DNA of 28,140 nt from DASQDT01 sp036380435 (GTDB taxonomy: Bacteria; Acidobacteriota; Blastocatellia; Pyrinomonadales; Pyrinomonadaceae): contig DASVES010000479.1 in assembly GCA_036380435.1 (NCBI GenBank), forward strand, positions 1 through 28,140. Reading direction: 5' to 3'. Every line of letters starts with the position of its first letter. Within the stretch, counting starts at the first letter, position 1. Shown here in pieces: positions 15,778 to 23,453 of the stretch. A program made the translations under genes and the position numbers. Under the pieces are notes generated by a model that did not search any database, had not been told where the DNA came from, and worked only from the letters and a program-made list of their open reading frames with translations.

Positions 15778-16233
15778 TTATTCGCGCTGGCGGTCGGCAG
15801 CCGTGGCCGGCCGGCCGTCGCTGTAGCGGATGCCGATGACCTCGGAGTCGAGATAGAGGTGACGCTCGCCGCCGGCCGCGTGCGGGTCGGCGTTGATCGA
15901 GTAGGACGGTGGACGCTCCCCGGCTCGCGGTGTGAGCCGCAGACGGAAGACGTAGCCGTCCACGGCCGGGGCGTCGCCCGCGAACTCCTTGTTGAGGAGG
16001 ATGCCGGCCGCGAGGAGCTGGTCGAAGGTCGCGTATTCGCCGAAGTTATCGAGGTAGTTCTGCTCGGCGGCGGCGAGGTTCTTGAGGTGTTGCGCGGCCG
16101 TGGCCTCGTAGGTCGCGGCGGCGCGGCGGCGCTTCGCGTCCGTCTCCGTGTTCAGGAGCACGGCCACGAGCGCCGCCAGCACGGCCAGCCCTGCGAGCGC
16201 GAGAATTATCAGGATGCGTCCCTGTCGAGTCAT
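15778..16233 (-). CDS. Membrane-anchored type IV pilin-like protein
   Basis: 151 residues. One N-terminal transmembrane helix (about 6-28, ILIILALAGLAVLAALVAVLL) is followed by a charged stretch and then AAQHLKNLAAAEQNYLDNFG, with EYATFDQLLAAGIL next. The same layout (helix, then a short 'NY/EYATL..L..AGL' segment) is common in pilin/pseudopilin-like proteins. The C-terminal half has GYVFRLRLTPR and RHLYLDSEVIGIRYSDGRPATAAD, which resembles the strand-rich head of such proteins. It lacks the class III prepilin cleavage motif (G followed by F/M and E at +5), so it is probably not processed by prepilin peptidase; a minor or degenerate member is inferred. It lies 37 bp after folC in the same direction and is probably co-transcribed. 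Confidence 0.6.
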   Translation of the reverse strand: MTRQGRILIILALAGLAVLAALVAVLLNTETDAKRRRAAATYEATAAQHLKNLAAAEQNYLDNFGEYATFDQLLAAGILLNKEFAGDAPAVDGYVFRLRLTPRAGERPPSYSINADPHAAGGERHLYLDSEVIGIRYSDGRPATAADRQRE

Positions 16234-16270
16234 GTGTCAGCAACCGCCCCGGTCGAAACTTCGCGCGCCC

Positions 16271-17572
16271 TCAGTCTCCGAGCAGGCGCGTCATTTCGCC
16301 GACGAGGTAGAGCGACCCCGTAACGCAGATGGTGCCTTCGGGTGGCGTGACGGCGCGCGCAATCGCGAGCGCGTCGCGCGGCGCGGGCGCGAGCGAGATT
16401 GTACTCAAATCAGTGTCGCGCGGGATAGCGCGCACGAGGTCTTCGACCGGGGCGGAGCGCGCATTGTCGGCTTGCGTGAGGACGAGACGGCGCGCGGCGG
16501 GGAAGAGAGCGCGGCCGATCTCCTCCACTTCCTTGTCGCGCATCGCGCCGAAAACGAGTGTGACGGGCGCTCGTGCGAACTCATCGAGGTATGCGCGCAG
16601 GGCACGCGCGCCGGCCGGGTTGTGTGCGCCGTCGAAGAGGACGGCGGGCGAGCCTTCGCGCAGCTCCAGACGCCCCGGATGCTCGGCGCTCTCAAGCCCC
16701 GCGACGACGTTCTCTGGCGTGATCTCGAACCCGCGCTCGGCGAGGATTTCGGCTAGCCGGACGGCCGTCGCGGCGTTCACGAGTTGGTGTCGGCCGCGCA
16801 GGTTGAGTCGGACGTGTCCGTAAGTCCCACGCCCGGTGGTAAACGAGACGCGCAGGCGTCCATCGGCGCAAATCTCTTCGACGCGCGCGTCCGATGGAGC
16901 GACGAGGCGCGGCTCGACGCCGCACTCGCGGCAGCGACGGAGGATGACGGCCGCGGCGGCCGGCTCCTGCGGCGCGATGACGGCGGCGGCGACGCCGGGC
17001 CAGATGATGGCGGCCTTCTCGGCGGCGATCTCTTCGAGGGTGCAGCCGAGGTGCTCCTGATGGTCGAGCGCGACGGGCGTGATGGCGACCACACCGGCCT
17101 CGGCGGCCGTCGTCGCGTCGAGACGCCCGCCGAGGCCCGTCTCCAGAATCGCCACCCGGACGCCCGTCTCTTTGAAGACGAGCAAGGCGGCGGCCGTCAC
17201 CTGCTCGAAGAATGTCGGCACCGCGCCGGTCATGCGCCCGACCTCTTCGGCGGCGGCGCGCACGCGTGTGGCCGCGCGCGCGAACTCCTCGCGCGAAACT
17301 TCAACGCCGCCCACGCGCACGCGCTCGGTGATGGAGACGAGGTGGGGCGAGGTGTAGAGGCCCGCACGGATATGTGCGGCGCGGCAGACGGCGTCGAGCA
17401 TCGCGGCCGTCGAGCCTTTGCCGTTTGTGCCGGCGATCTGAATGGCGGGGTAAGACTTTTGCGGGTCGCCGAGGAGCGCGAGCAGACGGCGGACGCCCTC
17501 CAGCCCGAGTTTCATCGCCAGCGTCTCGTGGCCGAGGGACAGAAGGTATCTAAGCGACTCGTCGTAAAGCAT
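16271..17572 (-). CDS. folC: Bifunctional dihydrofolate synthase/folylpolyglutamate synthase
   Basis: 433 residues, normal length for FolC. The enzyme adds glutamate to dihydropteroate and folates in the cytoplasm, using ATP. Visible are the N terminus MLYDESLRYLLSLGHETLAM, the P-loop GTNGKGST (48-55), AGLYTSPHLVSITERVRV, the Mur-ligase-like ILETGLGGRLDATTA, VALDHQEHLGCTLEEIAAEKA, and the C-terminal domain motif LFDGAHNPAGARAL. All are intact. The ATG at 17572 is directly abutted by heptamer repeats (…TTTGAACT immediately upstream), so no normal SD exists. Translation may depend on coupling or on a leader structure. It is downstream of accD, a frequent chromosomal pairing (accD-folC). Confidence 0.95.
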   Translation of the reverse strand: MLYDESLRYLLSLGHETLAMKLGLEGVRRLLALLGDPQKSYPAIQIAGTNGKGSTAAMLDAVCRAAHIRAGLYTSPHLVSITERVRVGGVEVSREEFARAATRVRAAAEEVGRMTGAVPTFFEQVTAAALLVFKETGVRVAILETGLGGRLDATTAAEAGVVAITPVALDHQEHLGCTLEEIAAEKAAIIWPGVAAAVIAPQEPAAAAVILRRCRECGVEPRLVAPSDARVEEICADGRLRVSFTTGRGTYGHVRLNLRGRHQLVNAATAVRLAEILAERGFEITPENVVAGLESAEHPGRLELREGSPAVLFDGAHNPAGARALRAYLDEFARAPVTLVFGAMRDKEVEEIGRALFPAARRLVLTQADNARSAPVEDLVRAIPRDTDLSTISLAPAPRDALAIARAVTPPEGTICVTGSLYLVGEMTRLLGD

Positions 17573-17757
17573 AGTTCAAAGTTCAAAGTTCAAAGTTCAA
17601 AGGGCCACGACTTCAAAGTTCAAAGTTTAAGGCTCAAGTTGAGAAATGCGCCCGGCGCGTCGGCGCGAGCCTGCGGGCACACGTCCGCCCGCATCGGTTG
17701 ATGGTCGCGGGGCGCGGGGTCTTTAACTTTGAACTTTGAACTTTGAACTTTGAACTT
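17573..17757. repeat. Inverted repeat with 7-bp tandem arms (AGTTCAA)
   Basis: The left arm 17573-17602 carries four AGTTCAA units. A second shorter copy lies at about 17611-17643. The right arm 17722-17757 carries TTTGAAC-type units in the opposite orientation. The centre (about 17644-17720) is GC-rich and unlike the arms. The element reaches the folC start codon on one side and supplies the last residues and the stop of accD on the other. Confidence 0.85.
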
Positions 17758-18718
17758 CCCCCTCTTCGGGGGCGCCGTTGTTGCCCGGCAGTTCCAACTG
17801 GTGCGTCTGCGGCGTGAACGTCGCCTCGGGGAGCAGTTCGACGGGGATGTCGGGCCGCTCCATCTCGGGGTTGTACATGAATTGGAGGAGGCGGATGACG
17901 GCGTCGCGCATCTGCCGGCGGTCAACTACGGCGTCGAGCATGCCGTGTTCGACGAGGAACTCGGAGCGTTGGAAGTCTTTGGGGAGCTTCTGCCGGATGG
18001 TCTGCTCGATGACGCGCGGGCCGGCGAACCCGATGAGCGCCTTCGGCTCGGCGATAATCACGTCGCCGAGCATGGCGAAGGAGGCCGTCACCCCGCCGGT
18101 CGTCGGGTCGGTCAACACCGACACGTAAGGCAGGTGTTGCTCGGAGAGGAGCGCGAGCGCCGCCGCGACCTTCGCCATCTGCATTAAACTTAGGATGCCC
18201 TCCTGCATGCGCGCGCCGCCCGACGCGCTGACGATGACCACGGCCGACCGTTCAAAGATGGCCCGCTCGATGAGACGCGTGATCTTCTCGCCGACGGCCG
18301 ACCCCATCGAGCCGCCGAGGAAGCTGAAGTCCATCGCGGCGCAGAGGACGGGCATGCCGCCCATCTGGCCGCGCGCGTTGATGACGGCCTCGGGCAGCCC
18401 CGTCGCGCGCCGCGCCTGCTCCAGACGCTCCTTGTAGGGCTTGGTGTCTACAAAGTTCAGCGGGTCGGACGAGATCACTTCGCCGTCCGTCTCCTCGAAC
18501 TTGCCCTCGTCGTAGAGCATGGCGAGACGCGCGCGCGCGCCCATGCGGAAGTGATGAGAGCAGTGGTGGCAGACGTGTAGGTTCTCTTCCAGCTCACGCG
18601 TGTAGAGCGCGGCGTCGCACTCGGGGCACTTCTGGAAGACGCCCTCGGTCTTAACGCGCCGCTCGTCGGCCGGCACCGGCTCGATGCGCTGATTCTTTTT
18701 ACGAAACCACTTCGACAT
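17723..18718 (-). CDS. accD: Acetyl-CoA carboxylase carboxyltransferase subunit beta
   Basis: 331 residues. Subunit of the carboxyltransferase that makes malonyl-CoA, the first committed step of fatty-acid synthesis; its partner is AccA, not in the window. The N-terminal zinc ribbon has Cys31, Cys34, Cys50 and Cys53 (CPECDAALYT … CHHC). The crotonase-like core contains MDFSFLGGSMGSAVGEKI, SASGGARMQEGILSLMQMAK, TDPTTGGVTASFAMLGDVII and GFAGPRVIEQTIRQKLP. The C terminus is odd: after NNGAPEEGE the last residues (VQSSKFKVQS) are encoded by heptamer repeats that also carry the TAA, so the natural end has been replaced or extended. No strong SD is visible before the ATG at 18718. Confidence 0.95.
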   Translation of the reverse strand: MSKWFRKKNQRIEPVPADERRVKTEGVFQKCPECDAALYTRELEENLHVCHHCSHHFRMGARARLAMLYDEGKFEETDGEVISSDPLNFVDTKPYKERLEQARRATGLPEAVINARGQMGGMPVLCAAMDFSFLGGSMGSAVGEKITRLIERAIFERSAVVIVSASGGARMQEGILSLMQMAKVAAALALLSEQHLPYVSVLTDPTTGGVTASFAMLGDVIIAEPKALIGFAGPRVIEQTIRQKLPKDFQRSEFLVEHGMLDAVVDRRQMRDAVIRLLQFMYNPEMERPDIPVELLPEATFTPQTHQLELPGNNGAPEEGEVQSSKFKVQS

Positions 18719-18767
18719 TGGCTCACACTAGCGGGGACGCTCTACGGTCACGAAGGGTATCACAACG

Positions 18768-18800
18768 CGACGGCCGGGCTGAAGTGCCGCCCGGCCGTCG
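18768..18800 (-). terminator. Probable intrinsic terminator downstream of the nrnA-like gene
   Basis: A 12-bp GC-rich stem (18768-18779 with 18789-18800, core GACGGCCGGGC/GCCCGGCCGTC) lies 32 bp past the stop of the DHH gene and 50 bp before accD. The following minus-strand bases GCGTTGTGAT contain few T residues, so it may be a weak terminator or an RNA-stabilising hairpin. Confidence 0.5.
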
Positions 18801-18831
18801 TTCGCTTTCCCAGTTGCCCCGGCGCGGCCGA

Positions 18832-19854
18832 CTACTTGCCGACGCCCGACATTTCGGCCACCGGCTCGCCGCCGCCCGGCAGCGGGGGCGGCGCGCCGTT
18901 CGAGCGGCGCTCGACGGCCTCGATGAGGTGGGAGACGATCATCTCCTCGGTCTCGTCCCAATCGCCGCCGAGGGTGCAGCCGGCGGCGTTACGGTGGCCG
19001 CCGCCGCCGAAGCGCTCGGCGATGCGCGCGACGTTCACGTCGCCCTTCGACCGAAGGCTCACGCGATAGAGGCCCGGCTGCGTCTCCTTCAGGAAGGCGA
19101 CGGCCTCGACCTCGCCGCACGAGAGCGGGTAATTGACGAACCCGTCGGCGTCCTCTTCCGACGCCCCGGCCTGCGTTTGCATGTCGAGCGTCTGCCGCAG
19201 CCACGCCACGCGCCCCGTGGGGTCGCGGTTGACGGTCGAAAGAACGAGGCTCGTCAGGCGTATCTTGCCCCACGCGTAGCTGCCGAAAACGGCCTGCGAG
19301 ACCTTCGCCGGCTTGACCCCGGCGCGCACCAGCTCGGAGGCCACCTTGAAGGTGCGCTCCGTGGTGTTCGCGTAGTGGAAGCTGCCGGTGTCGGTGATGA
19401 GCGCCGTGTAGACGCACTCGGCGATCTCGCGGGTGACGCGCACGCCGATGGCCTTGCAGAGGTTGTAGATCATCTCGCCGACGGCCGAGGCCGTCGAGTC
19501 GATCCAGTTGATCGTGCCGAAGAGCGAGGTGGTCGAGTGGTGGTCGATGTTGACGACGAGCTGTTCTTCGAGGCGTTCGAGGCCGGGCCGCGTGATGTCC
19601 GAACACTCGATGACGAAGACGGCGTCGTAGGGCTTATCGACCGAAGGGGTGACGCGGATGAGTTCCGCCCCCGGCAGCTTGTGGTAGGCGTGGGGGGCGG
19701 CGTCGCGCATGATGACTTCCGCCTCTTTGTCGAGGGAGCGCAGAAGCCAGTAGAGGCCGAGCGACGACCCGAGAGCGTCGCCGTCCGGCCTCACGTGCGA
19801 AGTGATCGCGAAGCGCCGCTTCGCCTCGATCAGCTCAACTACTTGACTAAGCAT
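18832..19854 (-). CDS. nrnA: DHH-family phosphoesterase, NrnA-like (nanoRNase/pAp phosphatase)
   Basis: 340 residues. Predicted to degrade very short RNAs and dephosphorylate pAp, as NrnA does in bacteria lacking Orn. The DHH domain has SHVRPDGDALGSSLGLYWLL (19-38), a following acidic AVFVIECSD, and the metal-binding VVNIDHHSTT (DHH at 104-106). A DHHA1 domain follows with GGGGHRNAAGCTL near residue 285. The ATG at 19854 gives the conserved N terminus MLSQVVELIEAKRRFAIT. An earlier ATG at 19917 adds 21 residues encoded by the heptamer hairpin and is rejected. A clear SD is missing; the hairpin ends about 6 bp upstream. Its place after rbfA matches the common rbfA-nrnA order. Confidence 0.88.
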   Translation of the reverse strand: MLSQVVELIEAKRRFAITSHVRPDGDALGSSLGLYWLLRSLDKEAEVIMRDAAPHAYHKLPGAELIRVTPSVDKPYDAVFVIECSDITRPGLERLEEQLVVNIDHHSTTSLFGTINWIDSTASAVGEMIYNLCKAIGVRVTREIAECVYTALITDTGSFHYANTTERTFKVASELVRAGVKPAKVSQAVFGSYAWGKIRLTSLVLSTVNRDPTGRVAWLRQTLDMQTQAGASEEDADGFVNYPLSCGEVEAVAFLKETQPGLYRVSLRSKGDVNVARIAERFGGGGHRNAAGCTLGGDWDETEEMIVSHLIEAVERRSNGAPPPLPGGGEPVAEMSGVGK

Positions 19855-19860
19855 TTCAAA

Positions 19861-19943
19861 GAAGTGATGAGTGATGAGTGATAAGTGATAAGAGAAGACA
19901 GGCGCTTTTCTTATCACTTATCACTTATCACTTATCACTTATT
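19861..19943. repeat. Inverted repeat with 7-bp tandem arms (AGTGATG/AGTGATA)
   Basis: The left arm starting at 19861 holds two AGTGATG and two AGTGATA units. The right arm (19906-19943) holds several TTATCAC units, its reverse complement. The loop is about 9-10 nt. The right arm contains the TGA stop of rbfA (19935-19937), and the left edge is 6 bp from the nrnA start. The element therefore takes up the whole gap. Confidence 0.9.
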
Positions 19944-20348
19944 TTCTCCTTTTTCTTCTGTTTCCGCCGGGCCGTCCCCGGCGGCGGCGACGCTCTCGCT
20001 GCTGCTGCCGCTGTCCTGTTTCACCTGCGCGAGCAGCTCTTCGACGCGGGCCGCCTTCTCCTCGACCGTGTCGCGGACGAAGTGCAGCTCGGGCGTAAAT
20101 TTCAGGTTGAGCGCCAGCCCCAACTGGCGGCGCACGTAGGGCGCGGCCTTGGTGAGCGCCTTGAGCGCCAGCGTCTTTTCGTCGTCGGTGCCCTCGACGA
20201 GGACGAAAACGCGCGCGTCGCGCAGGTTCTCCGTAACGCGCACGTCCGTCACCGTCGCCGTCTCGACCCGCGGGTCTTCCAGCTCGTAGCCGACGATCTG
20301 CGACAGCTCCTCGCGAATCAGTTCTGCAAGCTGCTGTGGGCGACGCAT
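19935..20348 (-). CDS. rbfA: 30S ribosome-binding factor A
   Basis: 137 residues. RbfA binds immature 30S subunits and helps process the 5' end of 16S rRNA, especially in the cold. The KH-like fold is recognisable from RRPQQLAELIREELSQIVGY, PRVETATVTDVRVTENLRDARVFV and the signature LGLALNLKFTPELHFVRDT near residue 95. Its length is normal, except for a short acidic, low-complexity tail (QDSGSSSESVAAAGDGPAET). The TGA stop lies in a heptamer repeat arm. The start at 20348 has no visible SD, and a heptamer hairpin lies just upstream. It follows infB, as in most bacteria. Confidence 0.93.
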   Translation of the reverse strand: MRRPQQLAELIREELSQIVGYELEDPRVETATVTDVRVTENLRDARVFVLVEGTDDEKTLALKALTKAAPYVRRQLGLALNLKFTPELHFVRDTVEEKAARVEELLAQVKQDSGSSSESVAAAGDGPAETEEKGENK

Positions 20349-20354
20349 AAAAAC

Positions 20355-20430
20355 AGAGGTTAGAGGTTAGAGGTCAGAGGTTAGTGAAGACAGTTTTTAA
20401 CTGACCTCTAACCTCTAACCTCTGACCTCT
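20355..20430. repeat. Inverted repeat with 7-bp tandem arms (AGAGGTT), copy 1
   Basis: The left arm (20355-20384) is AGAGGTT, AGAGGTT, AGAGGTC, AGAGGTT, AG. The right arm (about 20402-20430) is the reverse complement with minor changes. The loop contains GAAGACAGTTTTTAACTG. It begins at the infB stop codon (20430-20432) and ends 6 bp before rbfA. Loop and arms match the copy at 25488-25564. Confidence 0.93.
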
Positions 20431-23270
20431 TACAGTTCAGTGGCGGCCACCGACTCGATGACGTAAGCCTCGATCTGGTCGTTGACCTTGATGTCGTTGA
20501 AGTTTTCGAGTCCGATGCCGCACTCGAAGCCTTCGCGGACTTCGGCCGCGTCGTCCTTGAAGCGGCGCAGGGAAGCTATCTGGCCCTCCCAGGCGACGAC
20601 GCCGTCGCGGATGAGGCGGGCGCGGGCCTTGCGGGAGATGACGCCGCTGGTGACGCGGCAGCCGGCCACCGCGCCGATCTTCGGTACGCGGAAGACCTCC
20701 TGCACCGAGGCGTTGCCGATGATGCGCTCGGTCTCGATGGCGTCGAGCATGCCGAGCATGGCGGCGCGTATCTCCTCCTCGACCTTGTAGATGATCGAGT
20801 GGAGACGCACGTCAACGTGCTCGTGCTTGCCAAGCTCGGCGGCCCGCACCTCGGGCCGCACGTTGAAGCCGATGATGACGACCGCGCTCGAAGAAGCGCT
20901 CGCCTGCGTGGCCGAGGCCAGGAGCACGTCCGACTCGGTGATGGCCCCGACGCCTGAGCGAATGACCTTGACCTTGACCTTCTCGGTCGAGAGCTTCTGG
21001 AGCGTGCTCTTCAAAACTTCGACCGAGCCTTGCACGTCGGCCTTGACGACGATCAAAAGCTCCTTCGTCTCCTGCTGCCCCAGCGCCTCGATGCCGCGCT
21101 TGGTGGTCTGGACGAGGGCGGCCTGACGCGAAATCATCTGGCGGTGCTGCGAAATCGACTGCGCCTTCGTGATGTCGGCGACCACCTGGAAAGTGTCGCC
21201 GGCCTGCGGCACGCCCTGCATGCCGAGCACCTCGACGGGTGTGGCCGGGCCGACCTCGGTGACCAGTTCGCCGCGGTCGTTGAACATGGCACGCACCTTG
21301 CCGAAAATCTGTCCGACGATGAACGGGTCGTGAACCTTGAGCGTGCCCTGCTGGACGAGGACGGTGGCGACGGCGCCGCGCCCGCGGTCGAGCTTGGCTT
21401 CGAGCACCACGCCCGAGGCGAGCCGCGTGGGGCTGGCCTTGAGGTTGAGGATGTCGGCCGTGAGCAGGATGGTCTCCAGCAGCGTCTCCAGATTCTCGCG
21501 CTTCTTGGCGGAGACGGCGACCATCTCGGTCTCTCCGCCCCAATCGACGGGCTGGAGGCCGAGGCCGGCGAGTCCCTGCTTGACGCGGTCGGGGTTGGCG
21601 TCCGGCTTGTCGATCTTGTTGATGGCGACGACGATGGGCACGCCGGCCGCCTTCGCGTGCTCGACGGCCTCGATGGTCTGCGGCATGACGCCGTCGTCGG
21701 CCGCGACGACGAGCACGACCACGTCCGTGGCCTTCGCGCCGCGGGCGCGCATGAGGGTGAAGGCTTCGTGGCCGGGCGTGTCGAGGAAGACGACGCGGCG
21801 CAGTTGGAGCGGATCGTCGGCGCTGGCCACCTGAACGCTGTAAGCGCCGATGTGCTGCGTGATGCCGCCGGCCTCGCCCTCGGCGACTTTGGCGGTGCGG
21901 ATGGCGTCGAGCAGGGAAGTCTTGCCGTGATCGACGTGGCCCATGACGGTGACGACGGGCGCGCGCGCCTCCTCGACGTAGTCGTCGATGTTCTCACCGC
22001 CGAGGATGTCTTCAAGCTCCTGCCCCGTGACCATGTCCTCGTAGGGCATGAAGGAGACCTCGAAGCCGAAGCGCTTGCCGAGATCGACGGCCACCTCGTC
22101 GTCGAGCGGCTGGTTGATGGTGGCGAACACCCCGCGCTGCATCAGCAGGGTGACGACCTCCTTCGGCTTGATGCCGAGCTTCTCGGCGAACTCCTTGACC
22201 GTGGAGCCTTCGACGAGGCTCACCTGCTTGGTCTCGCCGGCGAGCGCGAGGTTCTGCGCGAAACGCTGCTCGGGCGTGAGCGCCTTCGGCGGCAGGACGA
22301 AATCTTTCTCATAGCGGCCGCCGCGTTCACGCGGGCCGCCCGAGAGGCGGCCCGTGCCGCGGCGCGAGCCGGGGCGGCCGCCGGGGCGGCGCGCGTCGGC
22401 CGGTGGGATGTAGGTCGTCTGCGGCGTGGCGCTCTCGCCGGGCGTGCCGCGCAGCGCCTCGTCGCGTCCGCCGCGCCCGTTGCGTGGCCGCTCGTCGCGA
22501 CCGCCGCCGCCACTACGGGCGCGCGCGGCGGCCGGCGGCGTCACCACGGCTGGCGCAACATCAGGCGCGCGCTCCCCGTGGCGGATGCCGGCGTTGAGCG
22601 CGGCGGTCGTGGGCCGCAGTGCTCTGACCTGTCGCGCCGGCGCGGGCGTGGCCGAAGGGCCACTCGGCACGGCGGCGGCGGGCACGGTCTCCATCTCTGT
22701 CTCTTCTGTGGCGTAAACGGCCGCCGGGGCCGGCGTCTCAAACTCCTCCGTCTCAACTGCCGCCGCCTCTGGCTCCACGTAGGAAACTTCCTGCGCCTCC
22801 GCCGGGGCCTCGGCGACAGCCGCCTCCTCGGGCCTCTCGGCGCGCGTCGCCGCGGGTCTCTTGACGAGACGCGCCGGGACGAGTCTGGCACCGCCGCCGC
22901 CGCCGGCCGCGGGCGGCTCGGACACTTCGGGCGCGTGGGCCTCCAACGTGGGCGGCGCGGGCGTCGATTCCGGCGCTGGCTCCATCGTCACGGGGGCATG
23001 CTGCGGCGAGTGCTCGTCGTCCGCCGCCGGCGTCTCGGTCTCCACGGGCCGGGCGGCCTTCTTGACGACGCGGATGCTGCGCGGGGCGTGTACTTCCTTC
23101 TTCGGGAAATACTTGTTGCGAATCTTCTCGGCCAGCTCTTTGGAGATCGTGTTCGAGGGCACGGACACGTCCACGCCCTCGCGGCGCACTTCTTCGATGA
23201 GGCGCTTCGACTCCATCTTCAGCTCTTTGGCGAGGTCGTAGATACGAATCTTGGACAGGGCGGTGGTCAT
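20430..23270 (-). CDS. infB: Translation initiation factor IF-2
   Basis: 946 residues. GTPase that places initiator tRNA on the 30S subunit and promotes subunit joining. The N-terminal IF2_N domain is KIRIYDLAKELKMESKRLIE (8-27). Residues about 60-330 are a Pro/Ala/Arg/Gly-rich linker typical of long bacterial IF-2 forms. A second IF2_N-like helix region precedes the G domain. The G domain has G1 GHVDHGKT (444-451), GITQHIGAY, DTPGHEAF and NKIDKP. C-terminal barrel domains follow (QTTKRGIEALGQQETKELLI … FNVRPEVRAAELGK … GIGLENFNDIKVNDQIEAY). A short-spaced SD, AAGGAG at 23274-23279, lies 3 nt before the ATG. A terminator-like hairpin ends 20-30 nt upstream and may regulate expression. Confidence 0.97.
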   Translation of the reverse strand: MTTALSKIRIYDLAKELKMESKRLIEEVRREGVDVSVPSNTISKELAEKIRNKYFPKKEVHAPRSIRVVKKAARPVETETPAADDEHSPQHAPVTMEPAPESTPAPPTLEAHAPEVSEPPAAGGGGGARLVPARLVKRPAATRAERPEEAAVAEAPAEAQEVSYVEPEAAAVETEEFETPAPAAVYATEETEMETVPAAAVPSGPSATPAPARQVRALRPTTAALNAGIRHGERAPDVAPAVVTPPAAARARSGGGGRDERPRNGRGGRDEALRGTPGESATPQTTYIPPADARRPGGRPGSRRGTGRLSGGPRERGGRYEKDFVLPPKALTPEQRFAQNLALAGETKQVSLVEGSTVKEFAEKLGIKPKEVVTLLMQRGVFATINQPLDDEVAVDLGKRFGFEVSFMPYEDMVTGQELEDILGGENIDDYVEEARAPVVTVMGHVDHGKTSLLDAIRTAKVAEGEAGGITQHIGAYSVQVASADDPLQLRRVVFLDTPGHEAFTLMRARGAKATDVVVLVVAADDGVMPQTIEAVEHAKAAGVPIVVAINKIDKPDANPDRVKQGLAGLGLQPVDWGGETEMVAVSAKKRENLETLLETILLTADILNLKASPTRLASGVVLEAKLDRGRGAVATVLVQQGTLKVHDPFIVGQIFGKVRAMFNDRGELVTEVGPATPVEVLGMQGVPQAGDTFQVVADITKAQSISQHRQMISRQAALVQTTKRGIEALGQQETKELLIVVKADVQGSVEVLKSTLQKLSTEKVKVKVIRSGVGAITESDVLLASATQASASSSAVVIIGFNVRPEVRAAELGKHEHVDVRLHSIIYKVEEEIRAAMLGMLDAIETERIIGNASVQEVFRVPKIGAVAGCRVTSGVISRKARARLIRDGVVAWEGQIASLRRFKDDAAEVREGFECGIGLENFNDIKVNDQIEAYVIESVAATEL

Positions 23271-23300
23271 GCACTCCTTCTTCGACGCTTAAAATAAAAC

Positions 23301-23368
23301 GGCGTCGCACGCTTCAAAGGTTGAGGCCCCTCGTCGAGGTCTCGAAACCCCTTCGGCCGTGCGACGCC
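23301..23368 (-). terminator. Terminator-like hairpin between nusA and infB, possible attenuator
   Basis: GGCGTCGCACG (minus strand, 23368-23358) pairs perfectly with CGTGCGACGCC (23311-23301), followed by GTTTTATTTTAAG. The 46-nt loop could fold further. It stands after nusA and about 30 nt before the infB start, inside the operon. It may therefore reduce readthrough rather than end the transcript. NusA itself acts at such hairpins, so feedback is plausible but unproven. Confidence 0.6.
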
Positions 23369-23453
23369 CCCTCTCGCTTGGGAAGGCGTGCCTCGGGCCG
23401 TGAGGCTTCAGGGCGGGCAGGCGCACGCGCGCCCGTCGCCCGGCTGCTGATGG

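Noticed and set aside
19861..19943. Tandem heptamers as a possible CRISPR array
   Set aside because: Units are 7 bp, contiguous, without spacers, and arranged as inverted arms; no cas gene is present.
21030..23297. Open frame of 755 codons on the plus strand opposite infB
   Set aside because: It mirrors the GC-rich codon structure of infB, has no recognisable domain, and infB on the other strand has complete motifs.
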